DNA from: Hyphomicrobiales bacterium
Lineage (GTDB): Bacteria > Pseudomonadota > Alphaproteobacteria > Rhizobiales > Rhizobiaceae
Assembly (NCBI GenBank): GCA_900473045.1
Contig: UCKS01000032.1
Span: forward strand, 110,006 to 174,005
Length of the DNA stretch: 64,000 bases
Direction: 5' to 3'
The notes under the pieces were generated by a model. The model was not told the origin of the DNA. It saw nothing but the letters and a program-made list of their open reading frames with translations, and made no database searches. This document shows, piece by piece, positions 47,162 through 56,574 of this stretch. A program made the position numbers and the translations under genes. How positions within the stretch are numbered: position 1 is the stretch's first letter; every line of letters begins with the position of its first letter.

Positions 47162-47377
47162 TCACCGGCAGATACGGACCTTCCGGATGACAGGGTTGCC
47201 GTGCGCGTCCGCCCTGCGAACCGTCCTGATCATACAGGCCGGTTCAAAGGCTGTATCATAACTCCGATAGTAGAAGTCGTTGTAACGCTGGCGGCCATTG
47301 CTGCCGGCTTGAGACGATGCGGCAAGCGAAATCGTGGGAATGGCGACGAGCGCCGCTGCGACAAGGAAACGTCGCAT
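47162..47377 (-). CDS. Small secreted protein with two cysteines
   Basis: A 71-residue protein with an excellent ribosome-binding site (GAGGAGG six bases before the ATG) and a signal peptide (MRRFLVAAALVAIPTISLAA, cleaved near residue 24). The mature part of about 47 residues is basic and tyrosine-rich (YNDFYYRSYD), with two cysteines (EPACMI and RICR) bracketing RTVRRADAHGNPVIRKV, which suggests a single disulfide hairpin. I recognise the general type as a frequent rhizobial small exported protein but know no function. Confidence 0.72.
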   Translation of the reverse strand: MRRFLVAAALVAIPTISLAASSQAGSNGRQRYNDFYYRSYDTAFEPACMIRTVRRADAHGNPVIRKVRICR

Positions 47378-47486
47378 GATTGCCTCCTCTGGCTCATTAC
47401 CGGACGAGCCCATCTCGTCCAGCAGGCCACACCTTGCCGCAACTGTGTTGCTTTGACAGTTACGAATGGAACAAGGAGCCGAAACG

Positions 47487-47517
47487 AAAAAGCCGGCCAA
47501 TTGCTTGGCCGGCTTTT
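47487..47517 (-). terminator. Rho-independent terminator of rne
   Basis: AAGCCGGCCAA and TTGGCCGGCTT form a perfect 11-bp stem with a four-base loop, flanked by A- and T-runs so that it can work on both strands. It lies 25 bp after the rne stop. Confidence 0.92.
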
Positions 47518-47541
47518 CATATCTTAGCTGTCAGTTTCGGC

Positions 47542-50424
47542 TCAGAAGAAGCCGCGCTTCTGCCACCAGCCGCCCTTCTTGGGCTTTGCCGGGTCCGTGT
47601 CGCCTTCGTCCTTCTTGACGGCGGACGACTTGACGACCGGTTCGCTGGCGATCGTTTCGATGTCGCGATTGGCGCGCACCGGCTTGATGTCTTCCTGTTT
47701 GGTCTCTTCGAGGTCTGCGGCAGCCTTTTCGACAGCCGGTTCTTCGACGACAGCAACCACTTCCGGCTTTGCTTCGACAGCAGCCTGGGCATCGGCATCG
47801 GCGGTTGCGACAGGCGATTCCTCGGCAACGGCTTCTTCAACAGCAGCCACGGCCTTCTTGCGGCTGCGCTTCGGCTTGGCGGGTTTTGCGTCTGCCTCGG
47901 TAACGACCGGAGCTTCGACGGCGTCCTCAACGGCTATAGCAGCAACCACGGATTCGGCTGAAACGACAGCAGCAGCTTCCGCTTCTGGCGCATCCGTCGA
48001 GGCTTCTCCGCCTGCGGTTTCGCCGTCGGCTGCCTGGTTTTCACCTTCTGCCTCGTCCGGACGATTGCGGCGGCCACCGCGCTTGCCGCGGCGGCGGCGC
48101 TTGCGCTTCTGGCGTTCTTCTTCGCTCAGGCCTGCATCCTGCGGATCTTCGGAACCTGCCTGCGCGGCAACGTCATCGGCTTCGTCCTCGTCGCCATCCT
48201 CATCGGAGGCATCGTCGGCGCTGACACCGGCTTCGGTACCCTGATCGCCACCCGGACGGCCACCACGCCGGCGCCGGCGGCGCTTGCGCTTGCGGTTGCC
48301 CTGTTCGTCGCTCTGCTCGGCAGGTGCGCGTTCACTGCGCTCGGCTCGCTCTGCACGTTCCGGCTTGGCTTCGACCACAAGTTCTTCGTCGTCCTCGATA
48401 TCCTCTTCGATGATGATATCGTCGTCTTCGTCGATTTCCGGCTCGAACTGGATGATCTGATCGATCTTGACTGGGTTCTCGACGGCTTCACCGCGATCGA
48501 TGGCAAAATGCTGGGCGCCGACATGGGCGTCCGCCTCGATGATGATCTGAACGCCAAAACGCTCTTCATAATCGATGATCGTGCCGCGCTTGTGGTTGAG
48601 CAGGTAGAGCGCGATATCCGGGGTCGTGCGCACGGTGATGTTGTGCGTGGTGTTCTTCAGCAGATATTCCTCGACGCCGCGCAGGACATGCAGGGCGACG
48701 GAGGACTGCGAACGAACGTGACCCGTCCCGTTGCAGTGCGAGCAGACCTGCATCGTCGATTCGAGAACCGAGGCGCGGATACGCTGGCGTGACATTTCGA
48801 GCAGGCCGAAATGCGAGATACGGCCGACCTGGATGCGGGCGCGGTCGTTCTTGAGGTGATCCTTCAGGCGCTTTTCAACCGAACGGTTGTTGCGCTTTTC
48901 TTCCATGTCGATGAAGTCGACGACCACAAGGCCGGCAAGGTCGCGCAGGCGCAGCTGGCGGGCGACTTCCTCGGCGGCTTCCAGGTTGGTCTGGAGTGCG
49001 GTGTCTTCGATCGAGTGTTCGCGGGTCGAGCGGCCCGAATTGACGTCGATCGCAACCAGCGCTTCGGTCTGGTTGATGATGATGTAGCCGCCGGACTTCA
49101 GTGTCACCTGCGGCACCAGCATCCGGTCGAGCTGGGCTTCGATGCCCGAGCGTGAGAAGATCGGGTGCACGTCGCGGTAAGGCTGAACCACCTTGGCGTG
49201 GCTCGGCATCAGCATCTTCATGAAGCCTTTGGCTTCCTTGTAGCCTTCTTCACCGGAAACGATGATCTCGCTGATATCCTTGTTGTAAAGGTCGCGGATC
49301 GAGCGCTTGATCAGTGAGCCTTCCTCATAGACGAGGCAGGGGGCTGTCGAGGACAGGGTGAGCGTGCGAACATTTTCCCACAGGCGCATCAGGTATTCGA
49401 AGTCACGCTTGACCTCGACCTTGGTGCGGTTGGCACCGGCGGTGCGCAGGATGACGCCCATGCCCTGCGGCACGTCGAGCGCGCGGGCAATTTCCTTCAG
49501 ACGCTTGCGGTCCGGCAGGTTGGTGATCTTGCGGGAGATACCGCCGCCACGCGCCGTGTTCGGCATCAGAACCGAATAGCGGCCGGCCAGCGACAGGTAG
49601 GTGGTGAGGGCTGCGCCCTTGTTGCCGCGTTCTTCCTTGGCCACCTGCACCAGCAGGATCTGCCGGCGCTTGATGACCTCCTGGATGCGGTACTGCTTGC
49701 GCGGACGGCGGTTGACCTGCCGGTCCGGCACTTCTTCCATCGCGTCTTCGGCGCCGACGGATTCGATGACTTCCTTTTCTTCGTGATGACCATCGTCATC
49801 ATCGTCGTCATGACCACGGCGTCCGCCGCGTGTGTCTTCCGAAATGCTGTCGGTATCGACCATGGCGGCCATTTCGCCACCATTGCCTTCGTCGCCGTCA
49901 GAACCGGTTGCTTCGGCTTCCGCGGCAGCAGCCTTCTTGGTGCGGCGCGGGCGCTTGGCTTTTGCCTTCGGCTTTTCTTCAGCCGCGACAGCCGTTTCCA
50001 CGGTCTCGACCGGTTCTGCGGCCGTCTCGATGATCTCGACGACGTTTTCAACCGTCGTTTCTACTGTTTCATCGTCTGAGTCAGGGCCGAGATCCGTGCC
50101 GGTCTCGACATGCTCGATGTCGTCATCGCGGCGCGCGTCTTCGGCTTCCTGCCGCAAAAGGGCCTGCCGGTCGGCGAGCGGGATCTGATAATAGTCTGGG
50201 TGGATTTCGGCGAAGGCCAGGAAGCCGTGACGGTTGCCGCCGTAATCGACGAATGCCGCCTGCAGCGACGGTTCTACGCGCGTCACTTTCGCGAGGTAGA
50301 TATTGCCGCGGATTTGTTTCTTGTGTTCGGATTCGAAGTCGAATTCTTCTATGCGGCTTCCGCGTACGACAACGACGCGCGTCTCTTCAGCGTGAGACGC
50401 ATCGATAAGCATTTTCTCTGCCAT
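47542..50424 (-). CDS. rne: Ribonuclease E
   Basis: Endoribonuclease that starts mRNA decay and processes rRNA and tRNA. The 960-residue protein has an S1 domain interrupted by a roughly 140-residue acidic insertion (about residues 95-235), an RNase H-like and DNase I-like catalytic core with IAIDVNSGRSTREHS and VVDFIDMEEKRNNR, the zinc-link CSHCNGTGH (near residue 565), and a disordered C-terminal half with Arg-rich blocks (RKRKRRRRRRGGRPGG, KRKRRRRGKRGGRRNR) and an Ala/Glu/Val-rich region that serves as the degradosome scaffold. GAGGAG precedes the ATG. It has a long structured leader. Confidence 0.96.
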   Translation of the reverse strand: MAEKMLIDASHAEETRVVVVRGSRIEEFDFESEHKKQIRGNIYLAKVTRVEPSLQAAFVDYGGNRHGFLAFAEIHPDYYQIPLADRQALLRQEAEDARRDDDIEHVETGTDLGPDSDDETVETTVENVVEIIETAAEPVETVETAVAAEEKPKAKAKRPRRTKKAAAAEAEATGSDGDEGNGGEMAAMVDTDSISEDTRGGRRGHDDDDDDGHHEEKEVIESVGAEDAMEEVPDRQVNRRPRKQYRIQEVIKRRQILLVQVAKEERGNKGAALTTYLSLAGRYSVLMPNTARGGGISRKITNLPDRKRLKEIARALDVPQGMGVILRTAGANRTKVEVKRDFEYLMRLWENVRTLTLSSTAPCLVYEEGSLIKRSIRDLYNKDISEIIVSGEEGYKEAKGFMKMLMPSHAKVVQPYRDVHPIFSRSGIEAQLDRMLVPQVTLKSGGYIIINQTEALVAIDVNSGRSTREHSIEDTALQTNLEAAEEVARQLRLRDLAGLVVVDFIDMEEKRNNRSVEKRLKDHLKNDRARIQVGRISHFGLLEMSRQRIRASVLESTMQVCSHCNGTGHVRSQSSVALHVLRGVEEYLLKNTTHNITVRTTPDIALYLLNHKRGTIIDYEERFGVQIIIEADAHVGAQHFAIDRGEAVENPVKIDQIIQFEPEIDEDDDIIIEEDIEDDEELVVEAKPERAERAERSERAPAEQSDEQGNRKRKRRRRRRGGRPGGDQGTEAGVSADDASDEDGDEDEADDVAAQAGSEDPQDAGLSEEERQKRKRRRRGKRGGRRNRPDEAEGENQAADGETAGGEASTDAPEAEAAAVVSAESVVAAIAVEDAVEAPVVTEADAKPAKPKRSRKKAVAAVEEAVAEESPVATADADAQAAVEAKPEVVAVVEEPAVEKAAADLEETKQEDIKPVRANRDIETIASEPVVKSSAVKKDEGDTDPAKPKKGGWWQKRGFF

Positions 50425-51248
50425 GTAGGTGGTGCTCCTCGGCGTACCTTGGAAACAGCAGGAAAATAGCCTCCCGGAGGAGACTTTCCATGCAGTTCAG
50501 GTTTTTCGCCGGATGTGAATGTTCTTGTATGGTTGGAGAGATCGTCCAACAGCCAGACAGCAGCCGGAAACAATCTGTTCCGGGGCCTGTTTACTTCTGA
50601 CCGATACTGCTGGGACAACGTTAATGACCAAACAAGAATGCCAATGTAGTAGGCCGTGAAGGCCCGATGAATGTGCCCGGTCACGGGCCTGCGGTGATCG
50701 TCACCATAAACGCTCCGGCCACCGCCGGAATTTCTCGATTCAGCATACGAAGAAAAAGTGGAGCGACGGCGGATGAAGCGCGACTGCTTGTCCGAGACGT
50801 GATCTGCGTTGAAGCGGTTTTACCCGTCCCGATCACGCTCTGGCGCCAGGGCTTTAAAAACCCTTTGGCTGCCGGTCGTCGATTCTATCCCGTCAACACT
50901 TTCTCCCTGCAAGGCTTTTATGTTTTCTATGTCACAATGGCAAGGGAAAAGCCGGAACCGCCATAATATTGATTGATTCGCTTGTCGGGGTGTGTACTGC
51001 CGGAGAGCCGGTTTGCCGCCGTCTTCATGGGCTTTAACAGCATCGGAAGAGGGCGGTCGGCGCTTCGTCAAGGGTGGGGAAAGCAAGGTTTGGTTAACCA
51101 TATGGCGTCATGGATGCTACAGGCAGAAACGCGCCAGGTGTAGGGCTATGTCCCGAAACGAGACGTCGAGACCGGATTGCGGGAGACGCGACCAAAGGGT
51201 TCCGGCCAGCATGTGCAACAAGGAAAAGCGGATTTGATCCTGTCAGCG
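50425..51248. other. Divergent region between rne and amiC
   Basis: About 820 bp without a convincing gene. The half next to rne can fold as RNA on the minus strand: CTCC-TCCG-GGAG near 50471, CCGGAACA/TGTTTCCGG near 50558-50577, and GGCC-GTGA/TCAC-GGGCC near 50652-50692. A long, folded leader fits the autoregulation known for rne in other bacteria. The half next to amiC shows a GGTTAACC palindrome near 51090 but no clear promoter. A GTTC-N7-GTTG at 50521 is only a partial LexA match. Confidence 0.45.
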
Positions 51249-52436
51249 ATGATACGACGGTGCCTGCTGGGCCTCTTGCTTCTCTCCGTAGCACCGGTAA
51301 CCCATGCTGCGGATCCGCCATTGCTCGCCTATGGTGCCCGGATCGCCGGCGACGATGCCCGCACAAGGGTAGTGATCGATTTCGACCGCAAGCCGATTTT
51401 CTTCGTGCATTATGTGGCCAATCCGCCCCGTGTCATCGTCGATCTGCCGGAAACCTCCTTCGGTCTGAAGCCCGAGGATCTGAAGGCACGCGGCCTGTTC
51501 ACCGAAATCCGGTATGGCGCCATGGGCCCAGGCAGCGCCCGCGTTGTACTCACGGCTAAAAACCCGGTGGCGGTCACGGTTGCAGACGTCAAGGCGGACG
51601 AGGAAGGCAAGGGCTTTCGCCTGGTACTGGATGCAGAGCGGGTGACCCAGGCGCGTTTTTCCAGCCTGATCGAAGAGCAGAAGTGGACCGGCACCGTCAC
51701 GGCGGCAAAGACCGACAGGCTGGTCGAGCCCGCAGCACCTGGCGCCTTCATCGTCGCCGTCGATGCAGGCCATGGCGGTATCGATACCGGTGCGATCGGC
51801 AGCGAGACCAAGATGGAGGAAAAGAGCGTGACGCTGGCTTTCGCCACGCAGCTTGTCGAGACGCTCAACAAGGAGAACGGCGTCAAGGCCTTCCTGACGC
51901 GCGACAGCGATGAGTTTCTCTCCCTGCCGCAACGTGTGCAGGTCGCCCGCCAGCATAGCGCCAACCTGTTCATCTCCATTCATGCCGATACGTTGAAGCA
52001 GCGCGATATTCGCGGCGCCACCGTCTATACGATCTCCGACAAGGCATCGGACCATCTGGCAGCCAATCTTGCCGCACGCGAAAACCTGTCGGACGAGATT
52101 GCCGGCGTCACCTTCAAGAGCGAACCGGCTGAAGTTGCCGATATTCTGATCGATCTGACGCGGCGCGAAACGCAGGCGTTCTCGGTTAATCTGGCGCGAT
52201 CCGTTGTTTCCTCCTTCGAGGGCCAGATCAATCTGATCAACAATCCGCACCGCCATGCCGGGTTCCGTGTGCTGCAGGCGCCGGATGTGCCATCGATTCT
52301 GCTGGAACTGGGCTTTCTGTCCAACAAGGAGGATGAAAAACTCCTCGTCGATCCGGTCTGGCGCAGCAAGGTCGCCGCTCTGTTGGCGGCTGCCGTGCGC
52401 GGCTATCGTGGCGAGGCCGTGGCTAACGGCGGCTGA
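51249..52436 (+). CDS. amiC: N-acetylmuramoyl-L-alanine amidase (AmiC type)
   Basis: Cleaves the stem peptide from peptidoglycan glycan strands during daughter-cell separation. The 395-residue protein has a signal peptide (CLLGLLLLSVAPVTHA), an AMIN domain (about residues 28-135) for septal targeting, and an Amidase_3 zinc domain with VDAGHGGIDTGAIG, the ligand Glu in KMEEKSVTLAFA, ISIHADTL and the catalytic Glu in LLELGFLSNKED. The ATG at 51249 starts the signal peptide; an upstream TTG at 51234 behind AAGGA is an alternative. The PBP1A gene follows 371 bp downstream, as in other alphaproteobacteria. Confidence 0.93.
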   Translation: MIRRCLLGLLLLSVAPVTHAADPPLLAYGARIAGDDARTRVVIDFDRKPIFFVHYVANPPRVIVDLPETSFGLKPEDLKARGLFTEIRYGAMGPGSARVVLTAKNPVAVTVADVKADEEGKGFRLVLDAERVTQARFSSLIEEQKWTGTVTAAKTDRLVEPAAPGAFIVAVDAGHGGIDTGAIGSETKMEEKSVTLAFATQLVETLNKENGVKAFLTRDSDEFLSLPQRVQVARQHSANLFISIHADTLKQRDIRGATVYTISDKASDHLAANLAARENLSDEIAGVTFKSEPAEVADILIDLTRRETQAFSVNLARSVVSSFEGQINLINNPHRHAGFRVLQAPDVPSILLELGFLSNKEDEKLLVDPVWRSKVAALLAAAVRGYRGEAVANGG

Positions 52437-52807
52437 CAACGGTTTAGCTAGGGCTTATCCCTTGCCGCTGCATGATTTAAACCAATGATAATGTCTGTTG
52501 TGATTTGTGTCGCCCGAGTAACAGCGATACCGTTTTCAAGGGGATGGCCTATGCTTAATCGGCCTCAAGCCCTATTTTGCTCACAATCCGGTCGCTATCC
52601 GGAGACCTGAATTGCGCGGCGGGTGATCTGAAAGACGATGGCCGGTCGTAAACATGCAGCGAGGGGAGCATTGCCGGCGGGCCGGAATATGCCTCATTCG
52701 TTGTTTAATTCGTTGGCGTGATTGCATTCGGCCAAGGTGCGGGGTAGGCCCACCGGCAACGTGTGCTCCGCATAGATAAACGATAACTGGATACCGGTAC
52801 CTGGCTG
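52437..52807. other. Gene-free region between amiC and mrcA
   Basis: No open frame with start signals and no terminator or strong repeat was found. The sequence presumably holds the mrcA promoter, but no -35/-10 pair stands out. Confidence 0.4.
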
Positions 52808-55261
52808 ATGATCAGACTGATTGGATATTTCTTCGGCATTGGCGCGTTTCTGGTGCTCGGCGTAGCCGCAGCCGCCGCCATCTATCTTGGCCATGTGACC
52901 AAGGACCTGCCAGACTACGAGGTTCTCAACAGCTATGCGCCGCCGGTAACCACCCGCGTCCATGCCGGCAACGGTGCGCTGATGGCCGAATATGCCCGCG
53001 AGCGGCGCCTCTATCTGCCGATCCAGGCAATTCCCGATCGGGTCAAGGCCGCCTTCATTTCGGCCGAAGACAAGAATTTCTACCAGCATCCCGGCGTTGA
53101 CATCACCGGCCTTGGCCGCGCCATTTTCGTCAACCTGCAGAATTTCGGTTCCGGCCGCCGCCCGGTGGGCGCTTCGACCATCACCCAGCAGGTTGCCAAG
53201 AACTTCCTTCTGTCTGCCGACCAGACGATCGACCGCAAGGTCAAGGAAGCGATCCTCTCCTTCCGCATCGAGCAGGCCTACAGCAAGGACCGCATTCTCG
53301 AGCTTTACCTCAACGAGATTTTCTTCGGCCTGAACTCCTACGGCATCGCCGGTGCAGCCCTGACCTATTTCGACAAGTCGGTCACCGAACTGACCATTGC
53401 CGAAACTGCCTATCTGGCAGCGCTGCCAAAGGGGCCGGCAAATTATCATCCGTTCCGCAGAGCCGAGGCCGCCATCGAGCGCCGCAACTGGGTCATCGAC
53501 CGCATGGTCGAGAACGGTTATGTCGCCAAGAGTGACGGCGAAGAGGCCAAGAACCAGCCGCTCGGCGTCAGCGTTCGCCGTGGCGGATCGCATTTGTTCG
53601 CCTCTGACTATTTTGCCGAGGAAGTCCGCCGTCAGATCATCCAGCGCTACGGCGACAACGCCCTCTATGAAGGCGGCCTGTCTGTTCGCACGTCGCTTGA
53701 CCCGCGACTGCAGGTCGAAGCCCGCAGGGCGCTGCAGAACGCGCTGGTCACCTATGACGAGCGCCGCGGTTTCCATGGCCCGATGAAGTCGATCGAGATC
53801 GGTGGCGACTGGGGCGAGCCGCTCGGCAAGCTGAACGCGTTCTCCGATGTGCCCGAATGGAAGCTGGCAGTCGTTCTGTCCGTTGATAGTAATGGTGCCG
53901 ATATCGGCATCCAGCCGGACAAGGACGCCGGCGGCAAGGTCGGCGCCGACCGCCTGACCGGCCATATCACTGCCAAGAACATGCAATGGGCCTACCGTTC
54001 CTCCGCCGGTGACCGCAAGTCGGCAAAATCGCCAGAAGGTGTCGTTGGTCCGGGCGATGTTGTCTATGTCGAGCCGACCGATGCTGCCGGAGAGTATCGC
54101 CTGCGCCAGCCGCCGAAAGTGCAGGGCGGTCTTGTGGCCATGGACCCGCAGACCGGCCGTGTTCTGGCTATGGCCGGTGGTTTCTCCTACGGCCAGTCGG
54201 AATTCAACCGCGCGACGCAGGCGATGCGCCAGCCGGGATCGTCCTTCAAGCCTTTCGTCTATGCCGCAGCGCTGGATAACGGCTATACGCCGGCTTCCGT
54301 CATTCTCGATGCGCCCTTCGAACTCGTCACCGGCGGCCAGGTCTGGCGCCCGGAAAACTATGGCGGCGGTTCGGCCGGCCCCTCGACCCTGCGCCTCGGC
54401 ATCGAAAAGTCGCGTAACCTGATGACGGTGCGGCTTGCCAACGACATGGGCATGAACCTCGTTGCCGAATATGCCGAACGTTTCGGCATCTACGACAAGA
54501 TGCTGCCGGTTCTCGCCATGTCGCTCGGCTCCGGTGAAACGACGGTTCTGCGCATGGTTTCGGCCTATTCCGTGCTGGCCAACGGTGGCAAGCAGATCAA
54601 GCCATCAATGATCGACCGAATCCAGGACCGTTACGGCAAGACGATCTTCCGTCATGAAGATCGCACCTGCGACAATTGCAATGCCGCCGATTGGCAAGAG
54701 CAGGAAGAACCGGTTCTGACCGACAACCGCGAACAGGTCCTCGACCCGATGACCGCCTACCAGATCACCTCGATGATGGAAGGCGTGATTTTGCGCGGCA
54801 CTGCCGCCGGCAAGATCAAGCTCGATCGCCCGGTGGCCGGCAAGACCGGAACCACCAACGACGAAAAAGACGCCTGGTTCGTCGGCTATACGCCGGATCT
54901 GGTCGCCGGCCTCTATCTCGGCTTCGACAGCCCGGCACCGCTTGGGCGTGGTGCAACCGGTGGCGGTCTGGCTGCTCCCGTGTTCAACGATTTCATGCAG
55001 GCCGCAATGCAGGGCACGCGCCCGGTCAAGTTCGTTGTTCCGGAGGGCATGAGTCTGATCCCGGTCAACCGCAAGACCGGCATGGCTGCCGCCGAGGGCG
55101 ATCCGGATACGATCATCGAGGCCTTCAAGCCCGGTACCGGCCCGGCCGACACCTTCTCGGTGATTGGTGGAGCCGATCAGTATATTCCGCCGGAGGAAAT
55201 CCTAAAGGCGTCGCCGCAGGCAAACGACGCCATCAACCGTGGCTCCAGCGGCCTGTTTTAA
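52808..55261 (+). CDS. mrcA: Penicillin-binding protein 1A
   Basis: Bifunctional peptidoglycan synthase in the inner membrane. The 817-residue protein has one N-terminal membrane anchor (GYFFGIGAFLVLGVAAAAAI), a GT51 glycosyltransferase domain with catalytic Glu87 in SAEDKNFYQHPGVD and GASTITQQVAKN, an OB-like insertion (about 330-430), and a transpeptidase domain with Ser478-xx-Lys481 (PGSSFKPF), SRN-type KSRNLMTVRL and KTGTTND. In Rhizobiales PBP1A is the main polar-growth synthase, so it is probably essential. A strong hairpin follows before prfB. Confidence 0.96.
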   Translation: MIRLIGYFFGIGAFLVLGVAAAAAIYLGHVTKDLPDYEVLNSYAPPVTTRVHAGNGALMAEYARERRLYLPIQAIPDRVKAAFISAEDKNFYQHPGVDITGLGRAIFVNLQNFGSGRRPVGASTITQQVAKNFLLSADQTIDRKVKEAILSFRIEQAYSKDRILELYLNEIFFGLNSYGIAGAALTYFDKSVTELTIAETAYLAALPKGPANYHPFRRAEAAIERRNWVIDRMVENGYVAKSDGEEAKNQPLGVSVRRGGSHLFASDYFAEEVRRQIIQRYGDNALYEGGLSVRTSLDPRLQVEARRALQNALVTYDERRGFHGPMKSIEIGGDWGEPLGKLNAFSDVPEWKLAVVLSVDSNGADIGIQPDKDAGGKVGADRLTGHITAKNMQWAYRSSAGDRKSAKSPEGVVGPGDVVYVEPTDAAGEYRLRQPPKVQGGLVAMDPQTGRVLAMAGGFSYGQSEFNRATQAMRQPGSSFKPFVYAAALDNGYTPASVILDAPFELVTGGQVWRPENYGGGSAGPSTLRLGIEKSRNLMTVRLANDMGMNLVAEYAERFGIYDKMLPVLAMSLGSGETTVLRMVSAYSVLANGGKQIKPSMIDRIQDRYGKTIFRHEDRTCDNCNAADWQEQEEPVLTDNREQVLDPMTAYQITSMMEGVILRGTAAGKIKLDRPVAGKTGTTNDEKDAWFVGYTPDLVAGLYLGFDSPAPLGRGATGGGLAAPVFNDFMQAAMQGTRPVKFVVPEGMSLIPVNRKTGMAAAEGDPDTIIEAFKPGTGPADTFSVIGGADQYIPPEEILKASPQANDAINRGSSGLF

Positions 55262-55283
55262 CCCCACCCTTCCCATTTGCAGG

Positions 55284-55314
55284 CGCCTGCCGGTCTTTAC
55301 ATAACCGGCAGGCG
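55284..55314. other. Strong hairpin between mrcA and prfB
   Basis: CGCCTGCCGGT (55284-55294) and ACCGGCAGGCG (55304-55314) form a perfect 11-bp stem with a nine-base loop. There is no T-run, so it may protect the 3' end of the mrcA message or slow transcription into prfB rather than end it outright. Confidence 0.7.
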
Positions 55315-55360
55315 TCGCTATTCACGGCGCACATTCCATACGAGCGCAAGAAGCAGGATC

Positions 55361-56492
55361 ATGCGGACCGAAATCGAGAATATTGTCGACGAAATCAAGC
55401 AGGCCATAAGCCTGCTGAGGAGGCATCTTTGACTGGGATCAGGCGGTAAGACGACTGGACTGGTTGAACAACAAGTCGGAGGATCCAAACCTCTGGAACG
55501 ATGCGACGGAAGCCCAGAAGCTGATGCGTGAGCGCCAGCATCTCGATGACGGCATCTCCAGCGTCCGCGCCTTCGAGCAGCAGATGCAGGATGCCATCGA
55601 CCTGATCGAGCTTGGTGAGGAAGAAGGCGACGCCGACATCATCAAGGAAGCCGAGGACGCACTGCGCGTCTTGCGCACGGAAGCGGCCCGCCGCCAGGTG
55701 GAAGCGATGCTGTCAGGCGAAGCCGATAGCAATGACACCTATCTCGAAGTCCATTCCGGCGCCGGCGGCACGGAGAGCCAGGACTGGGCGAACATCCTGT
55801 TGCGCATGTACACGCGCTGGGCCGAACGCCAGGGTTACAAGGTCGAGCTGCTCGAAGTTCATGACGGCGAAGAAGCCGGCATCAAGTCGGCAACACTGCT
55901 GGTCAAGGGGCACAATGCCTATGGCTGGCTGAAGACCGAATCGGGCGTCCACCGCCTCGTGCGCATCTCGCCGTTCGACAGCAACGCCCGCCGCCACACC
56001 TCGTTCTCGTCGATCTGGGTTTATCCGGTCATCGATGATTCGATCCAGATCGATATCAACGAGAGCGACTGCCGGATCGATACGTATCGTTCGTCCGGCG
56101 CTGGCGGCCAGCACGTCAACACGACCGACTCGGCCGTGCGCATCACGCACATGCCGTCGGGCATCGTCGTGCAGTGCCAGCAGGAACGTTCGCAGCACAA
56201 GAACAAGGCCAAGGCCTGGGACATGCTGCGTGCCCGTCTGTACGAAGCGGAACTGAAGAAGCGCGAAGAAGCGGCCAATGCTGAAGCCGCATCCAAGAGC
56301 GATATCGGCTGGGGCCACCAGATCCGTTCCTACGTGCTGCAGCCTTACCAGCTGGTCAAGGACATGCGCACCGGGGTTTCCAGCACGGCACCCGACGATG
56401 TGCTTGACGGAGACCTGAACGCTTTCATGGAGGCGGCACTCGCCCACCGCGTCAACGGCGGTGCCGATGCCGTGGTCGACGATCTGGCCTAA
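55361..56492 (+). CDS. prfB: Peptide chain release factor 2, made by programmed +1 frameshift
   Basis: Ends translation at UGA and UAA. The first 23 codons from ATG 55361 end at an in-frame TGA (55430-55432). Slipping one base at CTT-T and continuing from GAC at 55431 joins the 353-residue main frame, for a 376-residue protein. SPF, the stop-codon recognition tripeptide, is seen in [13 protein letters not shown] (about residue 203), and the catalytic GGQ in [15 protein letters not shown] (about 248-250). The shift gives autoregulation: low RF2 favours frameshifting. A clear Rho-independent terminator follows. Confidence 0.96.
55418..55433 (+). promoter_or_regulatory. Programmed +1 frameshift site of prfB
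   Basis: The sequence AGGAGG-CAT-CTT-TGA-C has an internal Shine-Dalgarno element three bases before the slippery CTT, then a UGA stop in the C context that is weakly recognised. E. coli prfB has the same arrangement (AGGGGG-TAT-CTT-TGA-C). Confidence 0.96.
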
Positions 56493-56521
56493 GTCCGGTT
56501 CTCCTATCGTTTGAAAATGGA

Positions 56522-56552
56522 AAAAGCCGGGCGCGCCAATCGCCCGGCTTTT
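56522..56552 (+). terminator. Rho-independent terminator of prfB
   Basis: AAAAGCCGGGCG and CGCCCGGCTTTT form a 12-bp stem around CGCCAAT, followed by CTTTTG. It can act on both strands and lies 30 bp after prfB, and 23 bp after the stop of the gene that converges from 57192. Confidence 0.92.
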
Positions 56553-56574
56553 CTTTTGACCGGTTGTTTACGGG

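Noticed and set aside
50521..50535. LexA box upstream of rne (GTTC-N7-GTTG)
   Set aside because: The second half-site differs from GTTC and the site lies in the leader of a gene with no known SOS link; unlike the two boxes I report, it is not a full match.
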